In this document: piece after piece, positions 47,547-59,213 of the stretch
How positions within the stretch are numbered: the stretch's first letter is position 1
Layout of the letters: each line of letters starts with the position of its first letter
DNA from: Excoecaria cochinchinensis
Taxonomy: Eukaryota; Streptophyta; Magnoliopsida; Malpighiales; Euphorbiaceae
Direction: 5' to 3'
Assembly: GCA_947683425.1 (NCBI GenBank)
Contig: CANTUQ010000037.1
Location: forward strand, 2,108,001 to 2,172,000
Length of the DNA stretch: 64,000 bases
Program-made: the position numbers and the translations under genes
Notes under the pieces: model-generated
The model's database searches: none
What the model saw: the letters and a program-made list of their open reading frames with translations, nothing else
What the model was told of the DNA's origin: nothing

Positions 47547-49315
47547 CTAAACATGCTTATTTTAGTGCTTTAGATGCATGAAATAATTAATTAAAAATCG
47601 TTACTTTTAATACATGCAATGCTGAAATTTTCTATTTTGAGTTTTTTGCATTGTTTTGGTGTAAAAACGATTTTAATTGATTAGATAGGTATTATAATTA
47701 ATATGACATGTTAATATACTGTCCTAAGATGTTCTAGGAGCTGTTATTGGTCAGATTTAATTGGTAATACCTGATGGTATATGTTAATATTAAAACTAGG
47801 TGCTTTTTGGCATGTTAATTGTTAGTTTAACAACTAGTTTTGAATATTAAATGTAAAAACGTTTTTGGCATGTTTGTAAGTGGTTTTTAATGATTAAATA
47901 TCAGGTCTGGACATTTTTAAAATTTGGTTTTAATTCTGGTCCATGACAATTTAATTGATTAATCTTAATATCACTTAAAACAATGACTAGTTTGTGTTTG
48001 TTACATGTTTAATCAACATTGTTTGTTTTGATTTGATTAAAATGGTAAAAACACATTTAGATCAGATTGGTACAATATATTAAATCATTTTTATGACCTT
48101 ATTTGAATTATTAATTGACTCATAAAATTGATTTAAGGGTTTGTGAATTTTTTGTGGCATCACATAAGCATTAAACAACTAGTTTTGTTGTTTGTTTGTT
48201 TTTATATGTATGCCGTGTATCATATATATGTCCTTCATGTTTTAATTCATGTCGGTATATATTATATATGTTTTTTTTTTTTAATGTTTATGGGCAATAT
48301 GACATAAAATTAAAAATGGAAAAATTGGAAATTATACTAGAGTTGATTTATAGCACAAATCTAACTAGTTTGTGTTTTGGGCTTTTAAGAGAACTTATTC
48401 AATAAGAGGATTTAGTCCATTGGGCCTCGGCCCAGGCCCATCATGGGGTCATCTCTTAAAGGTTCAAGTACACAATTTCCATTAATGGGCTTGGCTAAAT
48501 TAATTAAAATTGGACTTTGTTTAATCCATGAATGTTATGTATATTTATTTGCTTGTTTGGTATGATGAATGGATATGCATGGTGCATTCATGGGCCCTGG
48601 GTTTTTGTAATTAATTATGGCCTGCGAGCCATTATGTATTATTGTAAAAGTTTCATTTATTTCTTAGAATAGAATTTACTTGAAGACTTTGTAAATCAAG
48701 ATGAAGCCCACCGGAGTGGTGAAGCCCAACTCGAAGATTCTTGTGTAATAGTATAGAATCCTAGTTGTAGGTTTTATGGGCCCATGTTTGTCACGCTTTA
48801 CTTTATGCAATTATTTATATATGCATGCTATGAATGGATGACAAAGCGTATGCCATGTAAGCCGTAATAAAATGAATCCCTAAAATAGTAAGTCACAAAG
48901 TTGCCTTCCTAATTCGAAACATGTCAAGGCATCGATCATCGGTAACGTAGACTAGGAGTCTTAGATGCGCCCGATTATCTTTGTGAGGCATGAGTTGTGA
49001 ATGTAGGTTGGACTTAACATGGAAAGGGATGCCCGGACCTAGGCAACTAATAAATGGGTTTGTGCTATAACATCTTAAGATGTTAGCCCATTTGATCCAA
49101 GAGTCATGTACGAGTCATGATTGGAGTTATCCTACCTAAGTAACTTAACTTGTTAGGTGTACAAGCTCAGCTTGACTAATAAGGTTGTTGTGAAAAGTGG
49201 ATCTTGGCCCACATTAAATCACTAACGCGAATTATTTAAAGGGATATTAATTCGGTTTGTGGGATTATTAATAAGACCTCATTTAATCTTGCTAAATTTT
49301 ATTGTAGATTGAAAA
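47547..49315 (+). other. untranslated leader of the Copia element
   Basis: Nearly 1.8 kb between primer site and start codon, AT-rich with short frames only. This is long for Copia. A short frame at 48196-48405 has no recognisable similarity. Confidence 0.6.
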
Positions 49316-52300
49316 ATGGCATCTTCAAACAACAATTTCTCATTGCGATCGGTCCTTGAAAAGGACAAATTGAATGGCACCAATTTCATAGACTGGTCTC
49401 GAAACTTAAGGATAGTTCTTAAGCAAGAGAAAAAGTCGTATGTTTTGGATGCACCCTTGCCTCAAGAACCTGGTAGGAACGCCTCTGCGGTTCAAAGGGA
49501 AACTTTTGAGACCAAGAAGAGCGACTCCAATGATGTGACCTGTTTGATGCTAGCCACTATGGTGCCTGACTTGCAAAAGCAATTTATGGACCAAGAGGCT
49601 TATGCGATCATGGTGCACTTAAAGGAGATGTTCCAAGAGCAAGCTCGTCACGAGAGGTTTGTGACAACTAAGGCCTTAATTTCCTGTAAGATGGCTGCAG
49701 GTACTCCTGTTAGTACGCATGTACTCAAGATGAAAGGGTATCTTGATACTCTTGAGAAGCTTGAGGTACAAGTACCAAAGGAATTGGCCACTGACTTGAT
49801 TTTAGGATCATTGGCTGATTATTATGATCCATTTGTAATGAATTATAACATGCATGCGATGAACAAGTCAGTTACTGAGCTTCATGGGATGCTTAAGAAT
49901 GCTGAAGAAAACATTCGAAATACCAATCCCGTACTGATGGTTCAAGGGGGCATCAAGAAGGGACCCGCTAAGGGAAAAGGAAAGGGAAAGGCAAAACCCA
50001 AGAATGACCTGACTCGGCTCAAGTCAAATGGGAGTACACCTCAGGCCCAATCCAAGCCCAAGGCACAGAAGCTCAAGGAGAGCGAGAGCACTTGCTTCCA
50101 CTGCAACAAAATAGGGCATTGGAGGAAGAACTGTGCTCTCTTCAAGGAAGAACAAAAAAAGAATGGAGCCAAGGCGTCCAGTTCAGGTATTTTTGTTGTT
50201 GAAATTAACCTTTCTATTTCTACCACTTGGGTACTAGATACCGGTTGTGGTTCTCACATTTGTTCAAATGTGCAGGGGCTAAGAAATAGGAGGTTACTTG
50301 GGAAGAATGAAGTGGACCTCCGTGTGGGGAATGGAGCACGAGTTGCTGCCATGGAGATAGGCGACTATCAACTCACTTTACCTTCTGGACTTTGTTTAGT
50401 TTTGAAAAATTGTTATTATGTACCTGCTATGAGCAGAAACATTATTTCAGTTTCATTATTAGATTTGGATGAATTTGATTTTGTTATTAAAAATGGCAAT
50501 GCTCATATTCGTCGCCAAGGCATTTCATATGGCAATGCCATGTTGCAAAATGGCCTTTATATCCTTGATCTATCAAACAAAGAGTCCATATACAACATTA
50601 ATACAAAGAGGGTTAAAGCAAACGAGTTAAACCCTACTTACTTCTGGCATTGTCGTTTAGGACATGCAAACGAAAAACGCATTTCAAGACTCCACAAAAC
50701 TGGAGTGCTTGGGTCATTCGACTTAGAATCTTATGATACATGCGAGCCATGTTTGCATGGAAAAATGACAAAGAGTCCTTTTAACAAGAAAGGTGAGAGG
50801 ACTAATGGCTTATTGGAGCTAATACATACCGATGTATGTGGACCATTAAGTACACAAGCCAGAGGTGGTTTTAGCTACTTCGTGACATTCACAGATGACT
50901 TCAGTAGATATGGATATGTCTATCTGATGAAGCATAAATCTGAAACTTTTGAGAAATTCAAAGTGTTTAAAACCGAAATAGAAAACCAACTTGGCAAAAG
51001 TATAAAAGCCATTCGGTCAGATCGAGGTGGCGAATACTTAAGCCAAGAGTTTGACTGTCATCTAAAGGAGTGTGGTATTATTTCACAGCTCACTCCTCCT
51101 GGAACACCACAATGGAATGGTGTGTCCGAAAGGAGAAATCGAACTCTATTGGACATGGTTCGATCTATGATGAGTCAAGCAGATCTTCCTATCTCTTTTT
51201 GGGGATATGCATTAGAAACTGCTGCGTTTCTACTAAACCGTACTCCAACTAAAGCAGTTGAGAAGACACCATACGAGGTATGGACTGGGAAAGAACCCAA
51301 TATGTCATTTCTTAGGATTTGGGGCTGTGAAGCACATGTTAAGAAATTAACATCTGACAAACTAGAGTCCAAATCCACTGTCTGCTTATTTGTGGGTTAT
51401 CCCAAAGAAACAAAGGGATACTACTTTTACTCACAAGCCGAGAACAAAGTATTTGTTGCTCGCAAGGCTGTCTTCTTGGAAAAGGAGTTCCTTCTCAAGA
51501 AAGATAGTGGGAGTAAAGTAGAACTTGGAGAAATTCAAGCGCCACAAATTCCTATAGAGGTTGAGTTGGAAATGGGATCAAGTTCACAACCACTTGTGGA
51601 ACAAGAACCCATTACACAAGTACCTAGAAGGTCTGGTAGGGTACGTCAGGAGATTCAGAGATATGGATTTCTAATCACTGACAGTGACACTATTGAGTTA
51701 GTAGATCGTGAGGATCCTACTACCTACCGAGAAGCTATTGAAAGCCCAGACTCGAAAAATTGGCTTGAAGCCATGAAATCCGAGATGCAATCAATGTACG
51801 ATAATCAGGTTTGGACCTTGGTTGATCCACCGGAAGGTGCTAAGGTAATTGAATGCAAGTGGCTATTTAAACTCAAAGCTGATAAGACCTACAAAGGTAG
51901 ACTAGTAGCAAAAGGTTTTCGACAAACTCATGGTGTAGACTATGATGAAACCTTTTCGCCTGTAGTCATGCTCAAATCCATTAGGATCTTGCTTGCCATA
52001 GCTGCATATCATGATTATGAGATATGGCAAATGGATGTCAAAACTGCTTTCCTCAATGAAAATTTACTAGAGGAGGTGTTTATGACACAGCCTGAAGGTT
52101 TTGTCAATCCCAAGCATCCTAAGAAGGTTTGCAAGCTTCAGAAATCCATTTATGGATTACAGCAAGCATCCCGAAGTTGGAATCTTCGTTTTGATGAGGC
52201 AGTCAAAGATTTTGACTTCGTCAAGAACGAAGATGAGCCTTGTGTGTACAAGAAGGTTAGTGGGAGCATAATAGTATTTTTGGTCCTATATGTGGACGAC

Positions 52301-53278
52301 ATCCTTCTCATTAGGAATGACATTCCAACATTGCAAATGGTTAAGCAATGGTTGGGGAAATGTTTCTCGATGAAAGACTTAGGTGAAGCTGAGACAATAC
52401 TTGGTATTCGGATCTATAGAGACAGATCGAATCGGCTTTTGGGACTAAGTCAAGAAAAGTACATAGACAAAGTACTAAAACGTTTTAGTATGGGAGACTC
52501 AAAGAAAGGGTACATACCTTTGGCTTTGGGAGTTCCTTTAACTAAAGAACAGTGCCCTAAAACCAAAGAGGAAAGGGACAACATGAGTAGAATCCCATAT
52601 GCATCTGCTATTGGATCTATCATGTACGCTATGTTATGTACTAGGTTGGATGTTGCTCATGCACTGAGTATAACCAGTAGGTTTCAGCAAGACCCTGGTG
52701 AAAAGCACTGGTCTGCTGTAAAAGGGATTCTAAAGTACCTACGAAGGACTAAGGATCACTTCTTGGTGTATGGTGGTCAGGAAGAGCTCGTCATACAAGG
52801 CTATGCCGATGCTGCTTTTCAAACCAGCACTCAGGACTCAAGATCGCAATCTGGATTTGTTTTTGTTTTAAACGGTGGTGCTGTCAGCTGGAGAAGCTCA
52901 AAGCAAGAGACCGTCGCCGACTCAACTACAGAATCTGAGTATATTGCAGCGAGTGAGGCTGCAAAAGAGGCTGTTTGGATTAGAAATTTTATTTCTGGAT
53001 TAGGAGTGGTCCCAAGCATCCTAGATCCATTAGAAATTTTTTGTGACAACAATGGGGCCATTGCACAGGCCAAGGAGCCCCGGTCACACCAGAAATCCAA
53101 ACACATACTCAGGAGGTACCACCTGATCAGAGAGATCATTGATCGTGGGGACGTCAAGGTTAGCAAGATAGCAAGTGAAAATAATGTAGCAGATCCTTTG
53201 ACGAAACAGTTGCGTCCAAATCTGCACGAAGCTCATTTGAGAGCATTCGGTCTTAGGGCTATGCCCAATTGGGACTAG
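49316..53278 (+). CDS. Copia gag-pol polyprotein, 1320 residues, uninterrupted
   Basis: One frame from ATG (49316) to TAG. Gag: FIDWSRNLRIVLKQEKKSYV near residue 30, a Lys/Gly-rich basic stretch, and the CCHC knuckle CFHCNKIGHWRKNC at about 260. Protease: WVLDTGCGSHIC at about 308. Integrase: FWHCRLGH...CEPCLHGK (HHCC) from about 443; catalytic D in LIHTDVCGPL, D in IRSDRGGEYL and E in PQWNGVSERRNRTL (about 505, 568 and 604). Reverse transcriptase from about 815, catalytic box VLYVDDILLIRN near 992. RNase H: GYADAAFQ, ESEYIAAS, FCDNNGA and DPLTKQL, giving the D, E, D, D set. The length is normal for the family, and I see no defect. One oddity is Arg in YVDDILLIRN where the family usually has Gly. 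The product would form cytoplasmic virus-like particles and integrate cDNA in the nucleus. Confidence 0.96.
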   Translation: MASSNNNFSLRSVLEKDKLNGTNFIDWSRNLRIVLKQEKKSYVLDAPLPQEPGRNASAVQRETFETKKSDSNDVTCLMLATMVPDLQKQFMDQEAYAIMVHLKEMFQEQARHERFVTTKALISCKMAAGTPVSTHVLKMKGYLDTLEKLEVQVPKELATDLILGSLADYYDPFVMNYNMHAMNKSVTELHGMLKNAEENIRNTNPVLMVQGGIKKGPAKGKGKGKAKPKNDLTRLKSNGSTPQAQSKPKAQKLKESESTCFHCNKIGHWRKNCALFKEEQKKNGAKASSSGIFVVEINLSISTTWVLDTGCGSHICSNVQGLRNRRLLGKNEVDLRVGNGARVAAMEIGDYQLTLPSGLCLVLKNCYYVPAMSRNIISVSLLDLDEFDFVIKNGNAHIRRQGISYGNAMLQNGLYILDLSNKESIYNINTKRVKANELNPTYFWHCRLGHANEKRISRLHKTGVLGSFDLESYDTCEPCLHGKMTKSPFNKKGERTNGLLELIHTDVCGPLSTQARGGFSYFVTFTDDFSRYGYVYLMKHKSETFEKFKVFKTEIENQLGKSIKAIRSDRGGEYLSQEFDCHLKECGIISQLTPPGTPQWNGVSERRNRTLLDMVRSMMSQADLPISFWGYALETAAFLLNRTPTKAVEKTPYEVWTGKEPNMSFLRIWGCEAHVKKLTSDKLESKSTVCLFVGYPKETKGYYFYSQAENKVFVARKAVFLEKEFLLKKDSGSKVELGEIQAPQIPIEVELEMGSSSQPLVEQEPITQVPRRSGRVRQEIQRYGFLITDSDTIELVDREDPTTYREAIESPDSKNWLEAMKSEMQSMYDNQVWTLVDPPEGAKVIECKWLFKLKADKTYKGRLVAKGFRQTHGVDYDETFSPVVMLKSIRILLAIAAYHDYEIWQMDVKTAFLNENLLEEVFMTQPEGFVNPKHPKKVCKLQKSIYGLQQASRSWNLRFDEAVKDFDFVKNEDEPCVYKKVSGSIIVFLVLYVDDILLIRNDIPTLQMVKQWLGKCFSMKDLGEAETILGIRIYRDRSNRLLGLSQEKYIDKVLKRFSMGDSKKGYIPLALGVPLTKEQCPKTKEERDNMSRIPYASAIGSIMYAMLCTRLDVAHALSITSRFQQDPGEKHWSAVKGILKYLRRTKDHFLVYGGQEELVIQGYADAAFQTSTQDSRSQSGFVFVLNGGAVSWRSSKQETVADSTTESEYIAASEAAKEAVWIRNFISGLGVVPSILDPLEIFCDNNGAIAQAKEPRSHQKSKHILRRYHLIREIIDRGDVKVSKIASENNVADPLTKQLRPNLHEAHLRAFGLRAMPNWD

Positions 53279-53280
53279 TG

Positions 53281-53292
53281 CTAGTGGGAGAT
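53281..53292 (+). promoter_or_regulatory. polypurine tract of the Copia element
   Basis: CTAGTGGGAGAT immediately before the 3' LTR matches the AGTGGGAGAT-type plus-strand primer common in plant Copia elements. Confidence 0.85.
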
Positions 53293-55033
53293 TGTTAGTG
53301 TTAGCCCTAGCCCCAATACATTGTAATAAAACATTTTAGCTAATAAATGAGGCATTTGTTTTACCAATTGTATTCCTGTGCATATCAATTGATAGAACTG
53401 TCCAAGAATGTCGTTTCAGTTTAAGTTATCATGTGTGAGGCACATGGTTGTAAGACCTTGAAACAAATGAGACTTCATTCTAAATATCCCTAGTCAGTCA
53501 TTGTTATGGGAATAACAAATGAATTAAGACTAGTATGCTCTCTCTGATTAGTTGAGTTCTGTCTTACGGATCATAAGGACAAAAGTGTCAATCAGAGATC
53601 ATAGATACATGTTTATAACATGGTATTTGGATACGATCCACACATGAGAACACTACATGGTACAAGTCATAAGTGTTCCTCATATGCAAGTTTTGTATCG
53701 GAGTTCTTAGACCTAAAATCTCTATGAAACTCTTTATGAATTACTGTGTACTTTGACATACACCTAACGTGCTCGTAACTGAGTGACAAGTATGGGTATG
53801 CTTGGGTATGCATTGATTCATGTTAGAGAGCATGAGAGAAGTGAAGGGATTACCCCTCTCTATAAGAGAGAAAAATATCATCGGCCACTTGATCAGTGAA
53901 CTGAGAAGTGTATGGCCATACCGAGATGTAATAATGTGCAACCATTATTTATCTGAGAGTTCAGTGTCACTGGAATATCAAGAAAGGAATTAACTTACAT
54001 ATAAGGATGACTAGTTCCATGCCTTATATTAATTCTGATATTTATGGGTAAGGGACTATGCAAAATTGCATTAGGTCATCAAATGCCATTTGCATTTTCA
54101 TTTAATTTGGAATGCTATAAATATCTTGCTAGAGAATATATATAGCCTTTGAATTAATTCATTAATTCAATTGCCAATATTAAATGGACCTATAGGATCG
54201 CACACAAAGCATTGGGCTTAAAATATTTAAATAAGGCATTGAGCATTAATTTGGGTTTTTAATAAAAGTCAAGCTAATGTATGTAATGGGTATTAAATTG
54301 CTATTGGACCTTGGTCCATGAGAGAGGAAGATTTCGGCCCACATGGTTTAATGTCAATTAATTTAATAATATTGATTAAGTTAATTGAGTATTAAATCCT
54401 AATTGAATTTTAAATTCAAAAGGGTTTAAATTAATGTTTGTTACTTATCTATAGGAAGTGTTTAAGGTTGAATAAACTACTTTTAGGTGGTAAAATTCGG
54501 AATAAACACTTGCCATAAGATGAGGATAAAGATTAAAAAGAAAAACCCTAGTGAAAAGAGAGAGTAGGCGTGAACTTCCCTCTCTCTCTCTCAAAAATCT
54601 TTTCTTGGCCGAAATACATAAGGAGAAGAATTCTTTCTTGCTTTCTTGTGTGATTAGGCATTAATAGCACCAAAAGAAAGTGCAAGATCAAAAAATCTTG
54701 TAGCTATAACCCTTGCCATTACAAAATACTTATATTGAGAGCTAGCATTCTCGGTTTTAAGCCTTGCTTGAAAGTGTGTGTGTGAGCATAGAGAGGATTG
54801 GCGCAAAGGCTATTCCTTGGCATTGGTGGTGAAGATCAAAGGTGGACAATATCATCTTAGTTGCTGGTCATCATCAAATTCATTTCGGAATAGGCATCTA
54901 AAGTTGTAAGTTTTTAAAAACCCTAAAAGTGCATGTTTCGATTCTTGTCGTGGATTTGTTTGATGTGTATGATCGTTTTTCGATATTTTTCCGCTGCGTT
55001 ATCTACATACACATACCATGACATATTCCTTCA
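53293..55033 (+). repeat. 3' LTR of the Copia element
   Basis: 1741 bp, the same length as the 5' LTR and differing at four single bases by direct comparison. Confidence 0.97.
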
Positions 55034-57533
55034 GACCCCACCCTAATAGAACATTAGGATGGTCCTCTCACCTCGTGGAGCGTAGGACTATACAAATTAA
55101 AGCCTTTTTACGGGACACAAGAGGTGTCTTGGAAGTCCCATTCTAATGGAACATTGAAATGGTCATCTCGCCTCGTTGAGCCCAAAGACTAGAGATGGTT
55201 TGGGACTTTCCATTTATTCATACCTTGGTTAAGTTTATGATTGAGTTTTGAATTTGTTGTTTCATCTCTTTTCTCATTCAATTTTAATTAAAATGCATGT
55301 CAAACACATAATGAAAACGGTAAAATAAAGTAAATGAAAGCAAAATAAATTACAACAAAATTAGGGGCGGAATACAACCCCCATTGGTAAATAAAATACA
55401 ATTCATACATAAACCGAGCTATTTGTTAAAGATGAGGACATTGATCCTCACATGCATAATTAAAGAAAACGATTTTTAAAGTGACAATTTATTTTGGATG
55501 AAAAATCTAGGACATTGGTCCCATTTTTATTTAGACAAATTCAAGTTAATTAATATAAATATTTTTGTGATTTTTTAATTAACGTGCATAAAGAAATAAT
55601 TTATTACAAATTACATATTACAAAAAAACAAAATAATAAAAGCAAAGTGATGAAAATAATAAAAAATTAACAAATCAACTCGCAAATGGATCTTCAAATT
55701 TCCATGGGCTCCCACTTGGCATTAAACAACTCACACAGGAAAAAAAAAGTATTGAAATAAAATAAAAAAATAAAAGTAATGTTAGTAATAAAAAATAAAT
55801 TTAGAAATATATTATAAAAATAAAGAAAATAAAAATGCATCTGTGTGACAAGTCAATTAAAATGACATAATAAAAATATGTAATCTAATTAATTAACAAT
55901 TTAGCATGTATAAAAAAATAACATAAAAATAATAAAACTCAACATGCATAAACAAGCATAAAATAATAATTATAAGATTCAACATGCAAAAAAATAAGAA
56001 AATAAACATAAAATTCAGCATATATAAAAACATATAAGAAAATAAACATAAAATTCAGCATGTATAAAAACACAAAATAATAACATTAATATCCAACATG
56101 CATAAAAACCAAAAGTAATAATAAAAATTAGCATGCATAAGAAATATAAATAATAATATTAATAATAATGATGATACTAGTATCAAATGATAGCAATAAT
56201 CAAGGATAATAAAAATTATAATAATAAAACTAGCAATTGCAACTATAATAATAACAATAATAAAAACGATGAAATCAAAGAATATGAACAACCCAAATTA
56301 AGCATGCAAGAATAAAATAATATATGGAAAACTAATAAAATATGTTAAAACATGGCAAACAACAACAACAACAACAACAACAACAATAATAATAATAATA
56401 ACAATAATAAAGTGAAGACAATAGTCATAAAAAATAATAACATGCATAATGACATGAACAATTAAATAAAAACATAAAAATAAGAAGAAACTAATAGAAC
56501 TAATAGAATTTACATGATAAAATGTCTAGAAAAATTTACAAAACCAAAAAAAATCTAAAAGAATTTACATGTTAACCAGTTAATTGGAAATAAAAATGAA
56601 ATTAAAAATTGAATTAAAATTGGAGCCAAGAATAATTACCTTCAAAATTAGCTTGATGAAATGAAGGTAAGGAGATCCAATTACTTGTCTTGATTTGAAG
56701 AATATGACTAGAAAAATAAAATGTCAAAAGTGAATTTTTACCTAACAACAAGCAATTAATTTATTTGTCCTAAAATAAAACAAAATTGTTAATCCCAAGA
56801 ACAAAAATTCCCAAGAACAAAAATTTATCTTTTTACCTTAAGAATTCACTTGGAAAAAAAATCTTTAGAAAAGTTGAGAGAATTTTGTTTGAGAGAATAA
56901 AGAAGAAGAAGATATTTTCTAAAGAAAATCCACCCAATTTTCCTTCCAAAATTCCCTTTATTCCTCTCCAAAAAATCAGATTTTTTTAATCAAAAATTAA
57001 ATTGATTTAATTTTAATAAAACCAAAAAACTGAAGAAAATCAAATGTTTGGAATATAAAAAGTTTTAGCATTGAATTCCCTTAAAAGAAATGAAGAAAAA
57101 ATGAATTTTTGAGAAAAAACGTCAAAATCGGCAGCAAAAGGGCGACCAGGGGGCAAGCTGGGCGAGCGACGGGCGTCGCTTCGCCTAGCTCGCGCACGCG
57201 ACGCTTAGGGCGTCGCTCGCCCAGCGCAGCGCATGCCGGGCGTTGCGCGGCGCCCAGCTTGCGGGCGAGCGCGCTGGACGCTGCCGCGCGCGACATTTGC
57301 CGAATTTTTTTTTTTCAAATTTTCTATAAAACACAAAAGATTAAAAACTCACTTGTTTTACCCCAAAATAATTTTTAAAATATTTTTAAAATACATTTTT
57401 ATTCATCCCTAACAAATCAAAACGACAAGGAAATCATTACTTCCAACTTTCATTCTTCTTGCCTATAAATCGGCACATTTAATTTCATTATTGGGTAATC
57501 CTGATCAAGACTACTCGGGACCCGATGTCTATA
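55034..57533 (-). repeat. right (5') Tat LTR, second segment after the Copia insertion
   Basis: It resumes GACCCCACCCTAATAGAAC exactly where the left LTR continues and runs to CCCGATGTCTATA. The last TACA of the LTR is TATA here, so the terminal TG (minus strand) has mutated. Frames at 56055-56989 are A-rich LTR sequence. Confidence 0.92.
57141..57300. repeat. expanded GC-rich island in the right Tat LTR
   Basis: About 160 bases of GCGAGCG / CGTCGCTCGCC / GCGCCCAGC words, far above local GC content and self-complementary. The left LTR holds about 90 bases of the same. The open frames on both strands here (57081-57378) are compositional. Confidence 0.8.
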
Positions 57534-57534
57534 G

Positions 57535-59213
57535 TAATTATGTCTTTAAGTGCCTTAATAATTAATCATATATATAACCTTACTCACTTGTATTCCTAAG
57601 TGATAACCATTCATTTACCTTTTTACAAAACTCTAAACATGTGTTGGATAAGTTTTGAAAGGTTCCAGTAAAGTTCGGGTGTGTTTCTAGAGGTAAAACA
57701 CCTAACCTATACAACACAGAGGAGGGTAATGTGGGAAATTATTCATGCCAGCCATAAGGTCCCAAATAAGAAGAAAAACTCTCATCAAGCATGTTCTTTC
57801 GCACTTGCGACAGAGGCATCCATCAGGTGCCTGACGAAAAACAGAATAACAGGATAACTTTTCACTTCAAACTTGCACCACCTAAACCAACATCTAAACC
57901 TCATTTTTAGGCAAAATGTCCTCTTAACAAATGATCCCTAGGATGTTATCTTTTATATGGCACAACTTTCAAATCATTTGGACATTGAAATCATCAAATA
58001 TGATCAAAACAACATGAATTGTTCCAATGAACCGGCCAAAGTAGAGACCCCTCTGTTTTGGCCAATTTTGGAGCATGTAGAGCTAAAATTAGCTTGTGAT
58101 TATTTTTGATACATTTTTAGGTATGTGTTTTAGCTTTCCAACGGCACTAGTTTCATACAATTTGGAGTTCTGAAACTCCAGTTACAACCTAATAACTGAA
58201 GAGACAAGTGTGCCCCAACACAGTTTTTCACCAAATTCTATTCACATGCATATTTTTAACAATTTAAAGTCAACACTCACTACTATCATCATAGATTCAA
58301 CACATATCATTCACATACATCTCAAATCATATTATTCATCTTCAATACTTATAAACTAAATATAGTTTCCAAACCTCTTTATTTTGCTCCTTCTTCCTTA
58401 GTATCCCTTTCTTTCTTGCTTTCTCACTCTTTCATGGTCATCATCATCCAAATCCCTCATCAAAACCCATAAAATTACATGTTAGCATCCCTACTAACCA
58501 TACTTTCCATATAAATCTCAAATCTCACTAATAGAAAAGAAGAAGAGATGCAACTACACAAACTTACCTTTTTAACTTGATTTATAGACTTGAATTCCAA
58601 AACATCCATTTGGAAAGCATAAGCAAGGGAGAGAGGGAGGGAGAGAGAGAGAGAGAGAGAGAGCAAAATTTTTGACAAAATTTAAGAGGAAATGGTTGCT
58701 CCCTCTTTCTTCCCTTATGGCCGGCCACTTTGGCCTCTTATTTATGGCCATTAATTTGTGGTTATCCAAAGGTTCTACTTGTCGGCCCCTTTGTGATATT
58801 TATGCTCAATTTCAATTTGGTCCCTTCCTCTTTTTTTTTCATAAATTTGTCATACTACTAATTCATTCTCATACATTGGCCCACCTAATTAACTAATTCA
58901 TTCAATTTAATCCATAGGTGTAAAATAACCAAATTACCCTTACCCTTACCCTTTTCACTTAATACTGAATATGTCCTTTACTACAATTAACCATTTCCAT
59001 CCTCCAATTACATATTTTGGCCACCCAAAATAATTATTTTAATGCGATTTAAGGTATAATGACATAATTATCCAATTTACCGAAACTTGCCGAAACTTTC
59101 AAATTAATGACGGTTGTATCATTTTTGACACTTCCATCGCTAAATCAAACACATTTGGTTTTTATTTCACCCTAAAAATGCCTTAATACGGTTAGGGTGT
59201 AGTTTGGGTCCTT
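57535..59213 (-). mobile_element. right part of the probable solo LTR that split the hAT gene
   Basis: Continues 31271-33096 across the Tat insertion. It ends GTTTGGGTCCTT before ATATTTA and the resumed hAT coding sequence. There is no coding content; frames at 58475-58896 are low complexity. A (GA)n microsatellite lies at 58628-58663. Confidence 0.4.
58628..58663. repeat. (GA)n microsatellite
   Basis: A purine run of GA and GGGA units, 36 bases. Confidence 0.9.

Larger units (their letters stand above)
45793..55033 (+). mobile_element. full-length Copia retrotransposon, 9241 bp, apparently very young
   Basis: Two 1741-bp LTRs (45793-47533 and 53293-55033, both TG...CA) enclose a primer site, one unbroken polyprotein frame and a polypurine tract. 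The LTRs differ at only four positions, offset by exactly 7500: 45835 C/T, 46394 T/C, 46687 T/G and 47431 T/C. The only duplication I see at its borders is GAC (left flank GAAGAC, right flank GACCCC), shorter than the usual 5 bp. It sits inside the right LTR of the Tat element, so it is younger than that element. Domain order gag-protease-integrase-RT-RNase H defines Copia. Long LTRs and the initiator-Met primer fit the Tork/Angela group. Confidence 0.97.
33097..57534 (-). mobile_element. Tat-lineage Ty3/Gypsy retrotransposon, full-length but decayed
   Basis: It runs on the minus strand from the right LTR (45571-57533, split by Copia) to the left LTR (33098-36147). A 5-bp duplication TAATT stands at 33092-33096 and 57535-57539, one base beyond each LTR edge. 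Without the Copia and its short duplication it is about 15.2 kb. Order in the element: LTR, tRNA-Arg-type primer site, gag, protease, G-patch linker, reverse transcriptase, RNase H, second RNase H, integrase, tandem-repeat 3' region, polypurine tract, LTR. The second RNase H and the Arg primer site mark the Tat lineage (Ogre/Retand group). LTRs differ by very roughly 5-10 percent by eye, and every coding domain has stops or shifts. Confidence 0.93.

Noticed and set aside
50041..53166. Antisense frames within the Copia polyprotein
   Set aside because: Shadows of the coding strand; no independent features.
57081..57378. Ala/Arg-rich frames on both strands
   Set aside because: Caused by the GC-rich island in the Tat LTR.
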